A stretch of 64,000 bases of DNA from CAZXEJ01 sp964639895. GTDB taxonomy: Bacteria; Desulfobacterota_D; UBA1144; Nemesobacterales; JADFKM01. Positions 1 through 9,890 of this stretch are shown here, in pieces. The position numbers and the translations under genes are program-made. The notes under the pieces were generated by a model, which ran no database searches, was not told where the DNA came from, and was given only the letters and a program-made list of their open reading frames with translations. How positions within the stretch are numbered: the stretch's first letter is position 1; each line of letters opens with the position of its first letter. The stretch lies in assembly GCA_964639895.1 (NCBI GenBank), contig CAZXEJ010000005.1, positions 1 to 64,000 of the forward strand. Direction: 5' to 3'.

Positions 1-1599
1 AAGGAGTTCATGGTCCGCAACACCTACATCTACCCGCCCGAGCCCTCGATGCGGATCATCGCCGACATATTCAAGTACACGGCCAAGTACATGCCCAAGT
101 TCAACTCCATCAGCATAAGCGGCTACCACATGCAGGAGGCCGGCGCCACCTGCGACATAGAGCTCGCCTACACGCTGGCCGACGGGCTCGAGTACCTGCG
201 CACCGGCATCGCGGCCGGCCTCGACATCGACGACTTCGCACCGCGCATATCTTTCTTCTGGGCCGTTGGGATGAACCACTTCATGGAGATAGCCAAGCTG
301 CGTGCAGGGCGGCTTCTGTGGGCGAAGATCGTAAAGGAGTTCAACCCCAAGAACCCGCGCTCCATGGCGCTGCGCACCCATTGCCAGACCTCGGGCTGGA
401 GTCTGACCGAGCAGGACCCGTTCAACAACGTGGCCCGAACGTGCATCGAGGCCCTGGCAGCGGCGTTCGGCGGCACCCAGTCCCTCCATACAAACGCACT
501 GGACGAGGCCATAGCGCTGCCCACCGATTTCAGCGCCCGCATAGCCCGCAACACCCAGCTCTACCTGCAGGAGGAGACCCACATCTGCCGCTCCATCGAC
601 CCATGGGCGGGCTCCTACTACGTCGAATACCTGACCGACCGGCTGGCGCGGCGCGCGTGGGAGCTGATCCGTGAGGTCGAGGAGCTGGGCGGTATGGCCA
701 AGGCCATCGAGACGGGTCTTCCCAAGATGAAGATCGAAGAGGCCGCGGCCAAGCGGCAGGCGCGCATCGATGCCGGCAAGGACGTCATCGTGGGCGTGAA
801 CGCATACCGCGTCGAGAGCGAAGACGAGATAGAGATACTGGAAGTGGACAATACGGCCGTCCGCGAGGCCCAGATAGCGCGGCTTCGCAAGCTCAAGGCC
901 GAGCGCGACGACAGGGCCGTGCGCGAGGCCCTGGACGCCATAACGCGGTGTGCCGAGACGGGTGAGGGCAACCTCCTCGAGCTCGCCGTCGAGGCCGCCC
1001 GCAGGCGTGCCACGCTGGGCGAGATATCCTACGCCTGCGAAAAAGTGTTCGGGAGGTACGAAGCCGTGACCAGGACCATATCCGGCGTCTACTCCTCCGA
1101 GATAAAGGGCGACGAGTGGTTCGAGCGCGCGCGCCGCCTGGCCGACGAGTTCGCCCGCCTCGAGGGACGGAGACCGCGCATAATGGTGGCCAAGATGGGC
1201 CAGGACGGCCACGACCGCGGGGCCAAGGTCATAGCGACGAGCTTCGCAGACATGGGTTTCGACGTCGACATAGGTCCCCTGTTCCAGACCCCCGAGGAGG
1301 TGGCGCTCCAGGCCGTGGAGAACGACGTCCACGTGCTTGGTGTATCGAGCCTCGCAGGCGGCCACAAGACGCTGGTCCCACAGGTGATCGAGGAGCTCCG
1401 CAAGCTCGGGCGCGGCGACATACTCGTAGTCGTGGGGGGGGTGATCCCGCCCCACGACTACGACTTCCTGCGCGAGGCCGGCGTGGCGGCCGTATTCGGT
1501 CCCGGGACGGTGATCTCGAAAGCCGCGATCGAGGTGCTGGAACAACTGATGGCCCGCCACGGGACCACCACCCGGCAAGGCGGCGGACAGAAGCAGTGA
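1..1599 (+). CDS. scpA: Methylmalonyl-CoA mutase, catalytic plus B12-binding domains (5' truncated by window edge)
   Basis: Cobalamin-dependent interconversion of methylmalonyl-CoA and succinyl-CoA. The frame is open from base 1, so the true start lies outside; about 530 residues are visible of a family usually near 700-730. The catalytic barrel is recognised from the [16 protein letters not shown] stretch, followed by [10 protein letters not shown], both very typical of methylmalonyl-CoA mutases. The last ~140 residues form the B12-binding domain, with the DGHDRG (DxHxxG) cobalt-ligating histidine motif and the later SSLAGGH and VVVGGVIPP segments. The catalytic and B12 domains are on one chain. 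The TGA stop overlaps the GTG start of meaB, which implies coupled translation with its repair GTPase. A related acyl-CoA mutase is less likely given the close motif match. Confidence 0.95.
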   Translation, partial: KEFMVRNTYIYPPEPSMRIIADIFKYTAKYMPKFNSISISGYHMQEAGATCDIELAYTLADGLEYLRTGIAAGLDIDDFAPRISFFWAVGMNHFMEIAKLRAGRLLWAKIVKEFNPKNPRSMALRTHCQTSGWSLTEQDPFNNVARTCIEALAAAFGGTQSLHTNALDEAIALPTDFSARIARNTQLYLQEETHICRSIDPWAGSYYVEYLTDRLARRAWELIREVEELGGMAKAIETGLPKMKIEEAAAKRQARIDAGKDVIVGVNAYRVESEDEIEILEVDNTAVREAQIARLRKLKAERDDRAVREALDAITRCAETGEGNLLELAVEAARRRATLGEISYACEKVFGRYEAVTRTISGVYSSEIKGDEWFERARRLADEFARLEGRRPRIMVAKMGQDGHDRGAKVIATSFADMGFDVDIGPLFQTPEEVALQAVENDVHVLGVSSLAGGHKTLVPQVIEELRKLGRGDILVVVGGVIPPHDYDFLREAGVAAVFGPGTVISKAAIEVLEQLMARHGTTTRQGGGQKQ

Positions 1600-2666
1600 C
1601 GGAGAGCAGCAGAAACGACCGCACCACCACGAGGGTCTCCTGCCGCGGTGAAGGCACGGCGGGGCCGGGCGAACCCCTTACGGCCGAGCGCTACGTCGAA
1701 GAGATCCGGCGCGGCAACCGTGTCGTGCTGGGACAGGCCATAACACTCATCGAGAGCACCCGCCCCGAACACACGGAGCTGGCGCTCCAGATAATCGAGC
1801 GCTGCATGCCGTATACGGGCCGCTCCCTACGGATCGGGGTCACGGGGGCGCCCGGTGTGGGCAAGAGCACGTTCATCGACGCCTTCGGCACCTATCTCAC
1901 CCGGGACGTGGGACGCAGGGTGGCCGTGCTCACCGTCGATCCCACGAGCCAGCGCACGGGGGGAAGCATCCTCGGAGACAAGACGCGCATGCAGCGCCTC
2001 TCGACGGACCCCATGGCCTTCATTCGCCCATCGCCGTCCGGAGGGTCGCTGGGCGGCGTTGCGCGCAAGACGCGCGAGACCGTGCTGCTTTGCGAAGCGG
2101 CCGGTTACGACACGATCATCGTCGAGACCGTGGGCGTAGGCCAGAGCGAATCCACCGTACGCTCGCTGGTCGATTTCTTCCTCCTCCTCGTCTTGGCCGG
2201 TGCTGGCGACGAGTTGCAGGGTATAAAACGGGGTGTCATGGAGCTCGCCGACGCCATCGCCATCACGAAGGCAGACGGTCCCAACAAGCCCCGGGCCGAA
2301 CAGGCGCGCAGGATTTACGCGAACGCCCTCTCGCTCTTCCCGCCCACGGAATCCGGCTGGAAGCCGACCGTGTTGACCTGCTCGGCCGTAACGGGGGACG
2401 GAATCGAGGAGATATGGAGCACCGTGCTGCGGTACCACGAGCACGTGAGCCGGAGCAGTCACCTAGAGAAGATGAGGAAGGACCAGCGCACGAGCTGGCT
2501 GCGCGAGACCATCGAAGCCGAGCTGACCGAGAGCTTCTACGGCGACCCTGAGATAAGGCGTGAGCTCGCGGTGGTGGAACGCAAGGTGAGAGAGGGAAGG
2601 TTGAGCCCCTTCAGCGGCGCCAGGGAGCTGCTCGAGCTATACTGGAGCCGAAAGGGTCGCCGCTGA
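1596..2666 (+). CDS. meaB: MeaB/ArgK-type GTPase, methylmalonyl-CoA mutase chaperone
   Basis: G3E-family P-loop GTPase that gates cofactor loading and protects methylmalonyl-CoA mutase from inactivation. 356 residues. The Walker A motif GAPGVGKST lies at about residues 84-92. It is followed by [20 protein letters not shown] and [13 protein letters not shown], then ETVGVGQSE (switch region) and ITKAD for guanine recognition, all hallmarks of MeaB. The start is taken as the GTG that overlaps the mutase stop codon (GTGA). The same frame runs much further upstream, but that part lies inside the mutase gene and does not resemble MeaB. Direct adjacency to the mutase supports the role. Confidence 0.95.
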   Translation: MTESSRNDRTTTRVSCRGEGTAGPGEPLTAERYVEEIRRGNRVVLGQAITLIESTRPEHTELALQIIERCMPYTGRSLRIGVTGAPGVGKSTFIDAFGTYLTRDVGRRVAVLTVDPTSQRTGGSILGDKTRMQRLSTDPMAFIRPSPSGGSLGGVARKTRETVLLCEAAGYDTIIVETVGVGQSESTVRSLVDFFLLLVLAGAGDELQGIKRGVMELADAIAITKADGPNKPRAEQARRIYANALSLFPPTESGWKPTVLTCSAVTGDGIEEIWSTVLRYHEHVSRSSHLEKMRKDQRTSWLRETIEAELTESFYGDPEIRRELAVVERKVREGRLSPFSGARELLELYWSRKGRR

Positions 2667-2786
2667 GGCGACATTCCGCGTCGTACGGTCCCCCCGGTCG
2701 GAACCCTTGCCATCCCCACCACACACTCCACACCCAACCCGCATGCCCCGTCCCCCCATCCAAGCCGGGTACGTCGCGCTGCAACC

Positions 2787-3353
2787 CTACTCGTAGCCCC
2801 TCTTCTTTATGGCCTCCTTTATGACCTTCTCCTTCTCGCCCAGCGACTCGGCGGCCTTCTCCAACCGCTCCTTGGGACGCTCGGGCACCAACCGCTCTAT
2901 GGCGCCGAAGGCACGCTCGACGTAGGGATACAGCACGGAGCTCCTCAACTGGATGCGAACCTCGAGCGAGAACGTGGTAAGGAGCCACACCACCCCTACA
3001 GAGACCACAATCCCCGTCACAGCCCCCACAAGGCCGCCCGCCAACCTGTCCAGCCAACCCAGGGAAAGGGCCCTGACGAACATTCCCAGGAAACGGCCGA
3101 CGAACACGAACACCACGTAGACGACGAACACGATGACGATGAAGCTACCCACGCTTGCCACGGCCGGAGCCGACACCACGCCGCGCTCCATCAAGTAAGC
3201 GCCCAACACGTCATAGAATGCCAGCGCACTGAGGACGGCTGCGCCCAGGCCCACCACCGCGACTGCCCTGCGCACGAAACCGGCGAACAGGCCCACCACA
3301 GTGGATATGGCCACTACGGCGAGGATCATAAAGTCGATCCAATTGAGCTCCAT
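2787..3353 (-). CDS. CvpA family membrane protein
   Basis: 188-residue protein with four hydrophobic segments in the first ~125 residues, beginning MELNWIDFMILAVVA with a Gly-rich first helix (GLFAGFVRR), which fits the CvpA/colicin V production family. The C-terminal ~50 residues are charged and predicted soluble (ERPKERLEKAAESLGEKEK). Inner-membrane location expected; the molecular function of the family is poorly defined. Start chosen because AAGGAGG sits 5 nt upstream of the ATG. It follows sbcC on the same strand with a 48-bp gap, so it is probably co-transcribed. Confidence 0.82.
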   Translation of the reverse strand: MELNWIDFMILAVVAISTVVGLFAGFVRRAVAVVGLGAAVLSALAFYDVLGAYLMERGVVSAPAVASVGSFIVIVFVVYVVFVFVGRFLGMFVRALSLGWLDRLAGGLVGAVTGIVVSVGVVWLLTTFSLEVRIQLRSSVLYPYVERAFGAIERLVPERPKERLEKAAESLGEKEKVIKEAIKKRGYE

Positions 3354-3401
3354 GGTTTCCTCCTTCCCCCCGGACGGCGGGGGAACAGTACGGCTACGGC
3401 G

Positions 3402-6400
3402 CTAGTTGTATATGATGTCGAAGGTCGAGCCGCTCTCAAAATCCTTTCTCACCTCGATGCGGACGGGGAATTTGTCCTTGAGCTCCTCGACGTGGGTGAT
3501 GACGAGGATCTTGTCGAACTCGTCCTTTACGGAATCTATGACCCTTACGAACTGAGCCAGGCCGTCCCGGTCCTGCGAGCCGAACCCCTCGTCGACGATC
3601 AGCGTGCGCAGCTCGCCGCCCGATCGCCTGGCAATGAACTTGGAGATGGCGACGCGGAGGGCGAAATCGATGCGGAACGCCTCGCCGCCGGAGAAGGTCT
3701 CGTAGCTGCGCGTGCCGAGCGGATCGGCTATCTTTATCTGCAGCGTCTCTCTCTCCCCTCCCTTCTGCGTGGGGACGACGAGGTCGAGCTTGAGGGTCAT
3801 CGTACCCTCGCTGAGCCGCCTCAGGAGCTCGTTGGCCTCCTGTTCGATCTCGGGCACCGCGTGCTCGATAATGTGGGACTGGATTCCGTTGCGGCCGAAG
3901 GCGGCATGGAGGGTCTTGTATATAGCGGCGGCCCTGGCCAGAGACTCTCTCTCACGCTCGAGGGCTTCTTTCCTGCACGCCATCTCCTCTATCCTGGCGA
4001 GCTCCCCCTCGAGCGCGGATAGGCGCTGCAGCACTTCGTCCCGCGCGGCCCGCGCCGACTGCAACGACGCTTCCAGCACCTGCCGCTTTCCCTCGGCCTC
4101 GTCCAGCCCGGCCGTCTCCCGAGCCAGAGCGTCCCTCTCTACCGAGAGCCGTTCCCGCTGGGCCTCGAGCCCCTTGAGGCGGCGCCGTAGTTCCTCACGC
4201 TCGGCCTCCAGGCGTCCGAGAGCCGCTCTGGCACGCTCGAGTTCCTCTTTCTTCGCCTCAAGGTGCTCGAGAGAGTGCACCTTTTCCTTGAGCCTCCGGT
4301 GGCGGGCCTCGTCGTAGCCCACGGCCTCTATGCGGGAGGCCAGCTCGCGCTCACGCTCCAAGAGCCGCGGGGCGTAGCGGCCGCTCTCGAGCTCCTCGCG
4401 CAACGCCTCCCGTTGGGCGGCGACCCGCCGCAGCTCCTCACGGCAGGAACGGGCCTCGTCCTTCGCCCTCTCGACCTCCTGCATCAAACGCTCATAGCGC
4501 TCGAGCTCTTCGACTCGACGCTCCAGAGTCTCGTGCAGCTCGGGGTCGTAGGCGATCTCTTCGAGCTCCTGCTTGAGCCGACCCAGCTGGTCGCGGTACT
4601 GTGCGCCGTAGGTGCCTTCTTCAAGCGTCTTCTCGAGCGCTACGAGCTCTTCGGCCATGGCATCGAGCTCCCGGCGGGCCCGCTGTCCATCTTCCACCAC
4701 TTCACGCTTCCTACCCAAGGAGGCCGAAACCTCGTCCATACCGGCCACCTCAAGCTCAAGCTCCTCTATGACCGAGAGCGCCTCCCTTTCCCTCCGCTCC
4801 AGCACCCCGAGCCTGCGCCGCAGCTCTTCACGCTCGGCCTCTAGCCCGCGCAACGACGCCTCGAGCTTCTCCACAAGGGCCTCCTTTGCCTCGATGCCGA
4901 GCTGCGACTCGCACAGCGGACACCGCGGCTCTTCGAGTTCCTCCTTGAGCAGTTTGATCTTGCCCTCCTCCTCGTCCACGCGCGCCGACAGCTCTTCCAT
5001 CCTCTCAGCCGCAGCCCTCATCTCGGCACGTACCTCGGCAAGCTCGTCGCGGAGCGCTTCGAGTCTCTTCCTGCAGGCTTCGAGCGATTGGAGACGCGCC
5101 GCAAGGGAGTCGAGTTCGCGTGCGGCTTCCTCCCCCCGCGATATACGGCGTCGGGCCTCGTCCATCCTCTCCTTGAGCCCTTCCACCCTCGCCTCCACCT
5201 CCCTGCGTGCCGCATCCAGCCTGCTTTCCACCTCGGCCATACGGGCCGCCACCTCGGCCCGACGCCGCCCGCGCCGCTCCATCTCCTCGAGCTCGGCACG
5301 GGCCGCCGCCAACCGTTCCCAGCCCCCGCGCACATCCTGCTCACGTGCGATGCTCTCTTCCAGCTCACCGATCCTTCTCTCAAGTTCGCCGCTCGTACCC
5401 TCGAGCCTTGCAAGCATCCCCTCAATACGTTTTCTCTCCTCGCCGAGCTCGAGTCTCACCTCATGCAGCTCCCTTGCAAGGGCCGTGTACAGCTCGAGCT
5501 TCTCGGCCTCCCGGCGCTCTTCGGCGCGGGCGCGGACCAGGTCGGCGTAGCCCCCCTCTATATCGGCCGCACTGTCCACCACGGCCCGACACTCCTTGAG
5601 CTCACCCTCAATGCGGCGCAGCCGCTCGACGACTTCTTCCGATTCGGCCTCCACGGTCTCCAACTCCGACTTCGTCTGCTCGTAGCGCCTCTTCTTCTCC
5701 CCAAGGGCGGCGATTCGTTCGACCACCTCCCTCAATTCTCCCTCCCTGCGCTCCACCTCTCGGCTCCTCTCCTCCAGCTCCCGCCTGCAGCCGGCGATCG
5801 AGTCCTCTACATCCTTCCTCCTTCCCACCTCGTCTTCGAGCACGCCCAACTCCCGGTCGACGGCATCCACCTTCGCCCGGCACACCTGCCACTCGTCCTT
5901 GGCCCTCCGCGCCAGGGTCTCGTAGCGGTCAAGGTTGAGGAACCTTCCCAGTATGGCCTTCCTTTCGGCGGGACTTCGCTTGAGGAACTCGTCGGCCCTG
6001 CCCTGGAGGATGAACGACGCGCAGAGGAACGAGTCGTAGTCCATGCGCAGCAGCTCGCGCTCGATGGTGCTCTGCGCCTTCCTCCCTTCGGCGAGCACGA
6101 CGAAATCGCCCCGCTCGGCGTCCAGCACCTGGAGCGACAGCGCCCCAGCGGTACCGCCCCCCTTCTCGCGGGTCACCGTCCTCACCACCCTGTAGACGGT
6201 GCCGTCGACGTCGAACTCGTACTCGACGAACGCCTCCCTGGAGCCGTATCTTATGACGTCGGCGCGGTTGGAGACACGGCACCGACCCCAAAGTGCCCAG
6301 ACGATGGCGTCGAGAAGCGCAGACTTGCCGTGACCGTTCTTCCCCGAGAGGCAAGCAAGGCTGAAGCGGGTGAAGTCGAGCGTCGGGGCGCTCTCACCGT

Positions 6401-6440
6401 AGCTGAGGAAATTGCGGAGGGCGAGTCTTATGGGAACCAT
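3402..6440 (-). CDS. sbcC: SbcC/Rad50-type SMC exonuclease subunit
   Basis: ATPase subunit of the SbcCD nuclease that processes DNA ends and hairpins. 1012 residues. Walker A GKNGHGKS lies at about residues 33-40, followed by LLDAIVWALWGRCR. Two very long Glu/Arg/Leu-rich coiled-coil arms flank a central zinc-hook CPLC at about residue 507 (minus strand near 4915). The C-terminal half carries the ABC signature FSGGEAFRIDFALR (about 912) and Walker B LIVDEGFGSQD (about 947). The partner nuclease gene sbcD, usually adjacent, is not in the window on either side. No clear SD before the ATG; the ATG precedes the conserved VPIRLALRNFLSYGE N-terminus, so the start is well placed. Confidence 0.95.
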   Translation of the reverse strand: MVPIRLALRNFLSYGESAPTLDFTRFSLACLSGKNGHGKSALLDAIVWALWGRCRVSNRADVIRYGSREAFVEYEFDVDGTVYRVVRTVTREKGGGTAGALSLQVLDAERGDFVVLAEGRKAQSTIERELLRMDYDSFLCASFILQGRADEFLKRSPAERKAILGRFLNLDRYETLARRAKDEWQVCRAKVDAVDRELGVLEDEVGRRKDVEDSIAGCRRELEERSREVERREGELREVVERIAALGEKKRRYEQTKSELETVEAESEEVVERLRRIEGELKECRAVVDSAADIEGGYADLVRARAEERREAEKLELYTALARELHEVRLELGEERKRIEGMLARLEGTSGELERRIGELEESIAREQDVRGGWERLAAARAELEEMERRGRRRAEVAARMAEVESRLDAARREVEARVEGLKERMDEARRRISRGEEAARELDSLAARLQSLEACRKRLEALRDELAEVRAEMRAAAERMEELSARVDEEEGKIKLLKEELEEPRCPLCESQLGIEAKEALVEKLEASLRGLEAEREELRRRLGVLERREREALSVIEELELEVAGMDEVSASLGRKREVVEDGQRARRELDAMAEELVALEKTLEEGTYGAQYRDQLGRLKQELEEIAYDPELHETLERRVEELERYERLMQEVERAKDEARSCREELRRVAAQREALREELESGRYAPRLLERERELASRIEAVGYDEARHRRLKEKVHSLEHLEAKKEELERARAALGRLEAEREELRRRLKGLEAQRERLSVERDALARETAGLDEAEGKRQVLEASLQSARAARDEVLQRLSALEGELARIEEMACRKEALERERESLARAAAIYKTLHAAFGRNGIQSHIIEHAVPEIEQEANELLRRLSEGTMTLKLDLVVPTQKGGERETLQIKIADPLGTRSYETFSGGEAFRIDFALRVAISKFIARRSGGELRTLIVDEGFGSQDRDGLAQFVRVIDSVKDEFDKILVITHVEELKDKFPVRIEVRKDFESGSTFDIIYN

Positions 6441-7072
6441 GGCGCGGGGTAAGACGTACGACTACTTAAAAGATACTTGAGAGGAGACTTTTTTGCAGCC
6501 CCCACTCTGCGGCCGGCACGCCGAGGAGGAGCTGCGGCACTCACATCACGCACGTTCTGGGGCCAGGCACCCCGGTTTGGGCCGCCCACGCAGAAGAAGC
6601 CCTCCCCGTAGACCTGCCGGTAATCGGCACGGGTCGATTCCGCCCATCCGCCAGCCGTCGGCGCCCCCTTGAGGTCTCCACCGCAGCCGCACGCACACGA
6701 GAACACCCCCCGCAACGGTTGTGGGTATGAAGTCCCTATGCACCAACGGAGCGGTTGCTACCGGTCGATTTCCCGCGACCATGCGAGCCGGGAGCGCCCC
6801 TCTCCGTATCAGTCCCTTTGGCCCTTCCGCCCCAAAGTCCAAACCCGGATGTGGCGGTCCGTGGAGGGGGCGGCCTTCGGGGAAGGTCGGATAACGCTAC
6901 CGCCTCGTGGCCGGGGTGGTTCGGTGTACCTTCTCCGGGGGGCCATCTCCAGCCGGGGAGGAAGGGACGGCTCATCCCGTACTTCCAAGGGCGTCTACCG
7001 TCTCCCCAGACCCTTTGTGCATACCGCATGTGCATTTTGACTATGAATCGCCGCTCAGATAACTTTAATGCG
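6441..7072. other. Intergenic region, no gene recognised
   Basis: 632 bases between the divergent sbcC and polyprenyl synthase genes. GC-rich. Open frames here are short or are out-of-frame shadows with no recognisable protein. The last 40 bases hold the candidate promoter of the polyprenyl synthase gene. No tRNA, repeat array or T-tract terminator seen. Confidence 0.6.
7037..7065 (+). promoter_or_regulatory. Candidate short-leader promoter of the polyprenyl synthase gene
   Basis: TTGACT at 7037-7042, a 17-bp spacer, then TAACTT at 7060-7065. The -35 is good and the -10 is weak. The ATG at 7073 lies 7 nt past the -10, so the transcript would be leaderless or nearly so; no SD precedes either candidate ATG. 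Confidence 0.35.
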
Positions 7073-8053
7073 ATGGACCTCTCAGAAATTCTCTCCCCCC
7101 TGGCCGGGGATCTCGAAGAAGTGGAGAACGAGATAGAGATCAACATCCGGTCCGAGATCCCCCTCGTATACGAGATCTCCCAATACCTTCTTGACAGCGG
7201 CGGCAAGAGGATACGTCCCTGCGTGGTACTGCTTTCGAGCGGGGCGCTCGGACTCGCGGAGGGACGCGAGCGCATACGGGCGGCTGCGGCGCTGGAGCTC
7301 ATACACACGGCAAGCCTCCTTCACGACGACGTCGTCGACGAGGCGGAACTGAGGCGCGGCGTAAGGTCGGCCAACGTCGTCTGGGGCAACCACGCCAGCG
7401 TGCTGGTGGGAGATTTTCTCTTGGCCAGGGCCCTCAACCTGATGAACAGCTGCGGCGACGTGGGTGTGATAGACTCCATCACGCGGGCCGCGGGCAAGCT
7501 GGCCGAGGGGCAGGTGCTCGAGGCCATGAGTTCGAAGAAGCTGCTCGCCAGCACGGAGGAGATGTGCCTCAAGATAATCGAATACAAGACGGCTTCGCTC
7601 CTTGAGAGCTGCGGCGAAGTAGGAGCCATCCTGGCCGATGCGTCGCCCCGCGAGCGTGAAGCCGTCACGGCCTATTCGCGCAATGTCGGATTCGCCTTCC
7701 AGATCATCGACGATGCTCTTGACTACGCCGCCGACGAGACCGAGTTCGGCAAGCGACTCGGCCAGGACATACGCGAGGGCAAGATGACGCTGCCCCTTCT
7801 CTACTCCATGGAACGGGCGACCGAGGAGGAGCGGAGACGGGTCATGGATATAATGAACAACGGCCAGCTCGACGAGGAGCAGACCCGCGAGGTGCTCGAG
7901 ATGGTTAGGAACTACGGGGGTACGGAGAGGTGTGCCGAGGTGGCCGAGCGTTACGTCGAAGCAGCTAAGAGCTCGCTCGAGGCTATAGGGGACAGTCCGT
8001 TCAAGGACTCACTGCTCGAGCTCGCGGACTTCATCGTTCGAAGGACGAGGTAG
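7073..8053 (+). CDS. Trans-isoprenyl diphosphate synthase (polyprenyl synthetase)
   Basis: Condenses isopentenyl diphosphate onto allylic diphosphates to make a long or medium prenyl chain for quinones or lipid carriers. 326 residues, normal for octaprenyl-type synthases. First Asp-rich motif LLHDDVVDEAELRRG, preceded by GGKRIRP; second Asp-rich motif IIDDALDY, followed by GKRLGQDIREGKMTLPL. The chain length cannot be read reliably from sequence. ATG at 7073 (MDLSE) is chosen over the in-frame ATG at 7043 because it fits the family N-terminus and the promoter spacing; neither has an SD. Product class is certain, exact product is not. Converges with rimI. Confidence 0.92.
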   Translation: MDLSEILSPLAGDLEEVENEIEINIRSEIPLVYEISQYLLDSGGKRIRPCVVLLSSGALGLAEGRERIRAAAALELIHTASLLHDDVVDEAELRRGVRSANVVWGNHASVLVGDFLLARALNLMNSCGDVGVIDSITRAAGKLAEGQVLEAMSSKKLLASTEEMCLKIIEYKTASLLESCGEVGAILADASPREREAVTAYSRNVGFAFQIIDDALDYAADETEFGKRLGQDIREGKMTLPLLYSMERATEEERRRVMDIMNNGQLDEEQTREVLEMVRNYGGTERCAEVAERYVEAAKSSLEAIGDSPFKDSLLELADFIVRRTR

Positions 8054-8094
8054 CCCATCCCGTCGGAGGTCGAGGGCTTCCGGCTCTCGGCAAC

Positions 8095-8562
8095 CTATTC
8101 GAACACCTTTATCATCACTATGGCGTCCTCGCCGTTGTCCGTGTAATAGTTGTGCCTCACGCCGACGCGCGAGAAGCCCAACCTCTCGTAAAGCCTTTGG
8201 GCGGCCTCGTTCGATTCCCTCACCTCCAGCAGCGCGTGCCTTGCTCCCCTCTCGACGTGGTAGGAGAAACAGTGCTCGAGAAGCGCCCGCCCCAGCCCCA
8301 TGCGCCTGAACTGCGGATGGACGGCCACGTTGAGGATGTGGACCTCGTCATAGACCCTCCAAGTCACTATGTAGCCGCAATGGACGCCGTCGATCTTGGC
8401 GACGAAGTTGTGCGAGCGCGCCGACCGCACCTCCATCTCGAACACCCCGCGCGGCCACGGCGTGGGAAAGCACTTGCGCTCAATGGACATGACCTCGTCA
8501 AGATCGTCGAGCTCCATCTCGGATATCTCTATCCGTGAAGACAGATCCACTTTGACAGCCAT
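8095..8562 (-). CDS. rimI: RimI-type GNAT N-acetyltransferase (ribosomal S18 alanine N-acetyltransferase)
   Basis: 155-residue GNAT enzyme expected to acetylate protein N-termini, classically ribosomal protein S18. The N-terminal ERKCFPTPWPRGVFEMEV block and the VHILNVAVHPQFRRMGLGRALL acetyl-CoA pyrophosphate-binding motif (RRMGLG) are typical of RimI, as is the ALLEVRESNEAAQRLYERLGF block before the C-terminus. Stand-alone, convergent with the upstream polyprenyl synthase gene (41-bp gap). The RimI assignment is stronger than generic GNAT because of the YxxxGEDAIVM ending. Confidence 0.88.
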   Translation of the reverse strand: MAVKVDLSSRIEISEMELDDLDEVMSIERKCFPTPWPRGVFEMEVRSARSHNFVAKIDGVHCGYIVTWRVYDEVHILNVAVHPQFRRMGLGRALLEHCFSYHVERGARHALLEVRESNEAAQRLYERLGFSRVGVRHNYYTDNGEDAIVMIKVFE

Positions 8563-8879
8563 CTCAACCTACCGCCGTCACGGCCTCATCGCGCTCAACG
8601 AGCGTCCCAGGAGGAAGGCCCCCCGTACCGCCCGCTTTCCCCGGCAACGGGTGGCAACGCCTTCCCGCCACCGAGGACGCCCGCCGCGTACTTAAGAATA
8701 ATAGGTCCAAAAATAAGATTGTACCAGCCGGAAACGGCTTCTCACCCCCACCTTAATAAGAATTCACCCCACCGTAGGGGGCTACTGCGGCCGCACCCGA
8801 CCCGCCTAGGCCAGCGCCCAGCGTGATCGCGGCCTCAGCGGGCTTGAGTTTACAAGAAAATCAGGGATATTAATTCATT
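8563..8879. other. Intergenic region with fbp promoter
   Basis: 317 bases between divergent rimI and fbp. It holds an A/T-rich patch near 8690-8760, a short CCCCACC-GTA-GGGGG hairpin near 8767, and the candidate fbp promoter at its end. No gene seen. Confidence 0.55.
8844..8873 (+). promoter_or_regulatory. Candidate leaderless promoter of fbp
   Basis: TTGAGT at 8844-8849, an 18-bp spacer, TATTAA at 8868-8873. The ATG at 8880 begins 6 nt after the -10, which is where transcription would normally start. No SD is placed at a usual distance. Confidence 0.45.
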
Positions 8880-9890
8880 ATGCTCATGCAAGGCCCCATC
8901 GCTCTTCCCGAATTCATCATACAACGCCAGAAGGAGTTCTCGGGTTCGACGGGGGCGTTCTCGAGGATACTGCGTGACATCGGGCTTTCGGCCAAGATAA
9001 TAAACCGCGTAGTCAACAAGGCGGGGCTGATCGAGATCCTCGGCTCCACGGACGAAACAAACGTGCACGGCGAAGAAGTACAGAAGCTCGACAAGTTCGC
9101 CAACGAAAAGCTGATAGCCGCTTTCTTCGCCGGAGGCCAGTGTTGCGCCGTCGCATCCGAGGAGAACGAGGACATCGTAACCATCCCCGGCGACGGCCAC
9201 GGCGACAGGCGTTATGTGGTGGCCATCGACCCTCTGGACGGCTCCTCGAACATCGACGTCAACGTATCGGTCGGAACCATCTTCTCCATCCTCGCCCGAG
9301 AAGAGACCAACCAGCCGTGCAGGGCTGAGGACTTCCTCCAACCCGGCATCCGGCAGCTCGCTGCAGGATACATCGTCTACGGTTCTTCCACCATGCTGGT
9401 CTACACCACGGGACGCGGCGTCAACGGCTTCACGCTTGACCCCTCGATCGGTGAGTTCATCCTCTCTCACCCCGACATGAAGATCCCCGAGAGCGGCAAG
9501 GTCTATTCGGTCAATATGGGCAACTACAACCGCTTCTCCGAGGGCGTAAGAAGATTCATCGACTACTGCCAGGAGGAGGACAAGGCCACGGGGCGCCCCT
9601 ACTCGCTCAGATACGTGGGCTCCATGGTGGCCGACGTCCACCGTACGCTCATAAGGGGCGGCATATTCATGTATCCCGCCACCCTGAACAGCCCACGCGG
9701 CAAGTTGCGCCTGCTCTATGAGGCAAACCCGATGGCCTTCATCATCGAGCAGGCCGGAGGCATGGCCTCGGACGGAAAGCAGAGGATAATGGAGATCGAG
9801 CCCGAAGAGCTTCACCAGCGTGTACCCGTCTTCATGGGCTCGAAGGCGCTGGTTGAGAAGGCCGAGGAGCTGATCGGCCGCTACGGTTGA
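8880..9890 (+). CDS. fbp: Class I fructose-1,6-bisphosphatase
   Basis: Gluconeogenic hydrolysis of fructose 1,6-bisphosphate to fructose 6-phosphate. 336 residues, the standard class I length. Metal- and substrate-binding motifs are present: SEENED, then IDPLDGSSNIDVNVSVGTIFS, later YVGSMVADVHRTLIRGG and the C-terminal GKLRLLYEANPMAFIIEQAGG, all diagnostic of class I FBPase. A second ATG two codons downstream (8886) is possible. Neighbouring minus-strand gap-pgk-fbaB supply the rest of the lower gluconeogenic route. Confidence 0.96.
   Translation: MLMQGPIALPEFIIQRQKEFSGSTGAFSRILRDIGLSAKIINRVVNKAGLIEILGSTDETNVHGEEVQKLDKFANEKLIAAFFAGGQCCAVASEENEDIVTIPGDGHGDRRYVVAIDPLDGSSNIDVNVSVGTIFSILAREETNQPCRAEDFLQPGIRQLAAGYIVYGSSTMLVYTTGRGVNGFTLDPSIGEFILSHPDMKIPESGKVYSVNMGNYNRFSEGVRRFIDYCQEEDKATGRPYSLRYVGSMVADVHRTLIRGGIFMYPATLNSPRGKLRLLYEANPMAFIIEQAGGMASDGKQRIMEIEPEELHQRVPVFMGSKALVEKAEELIGRYG

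Noticed and set aside
5088..6452. 454-residue plus-strand frame
   Set aside because: Antisense to sbcC; no motif and no plausible start signal.
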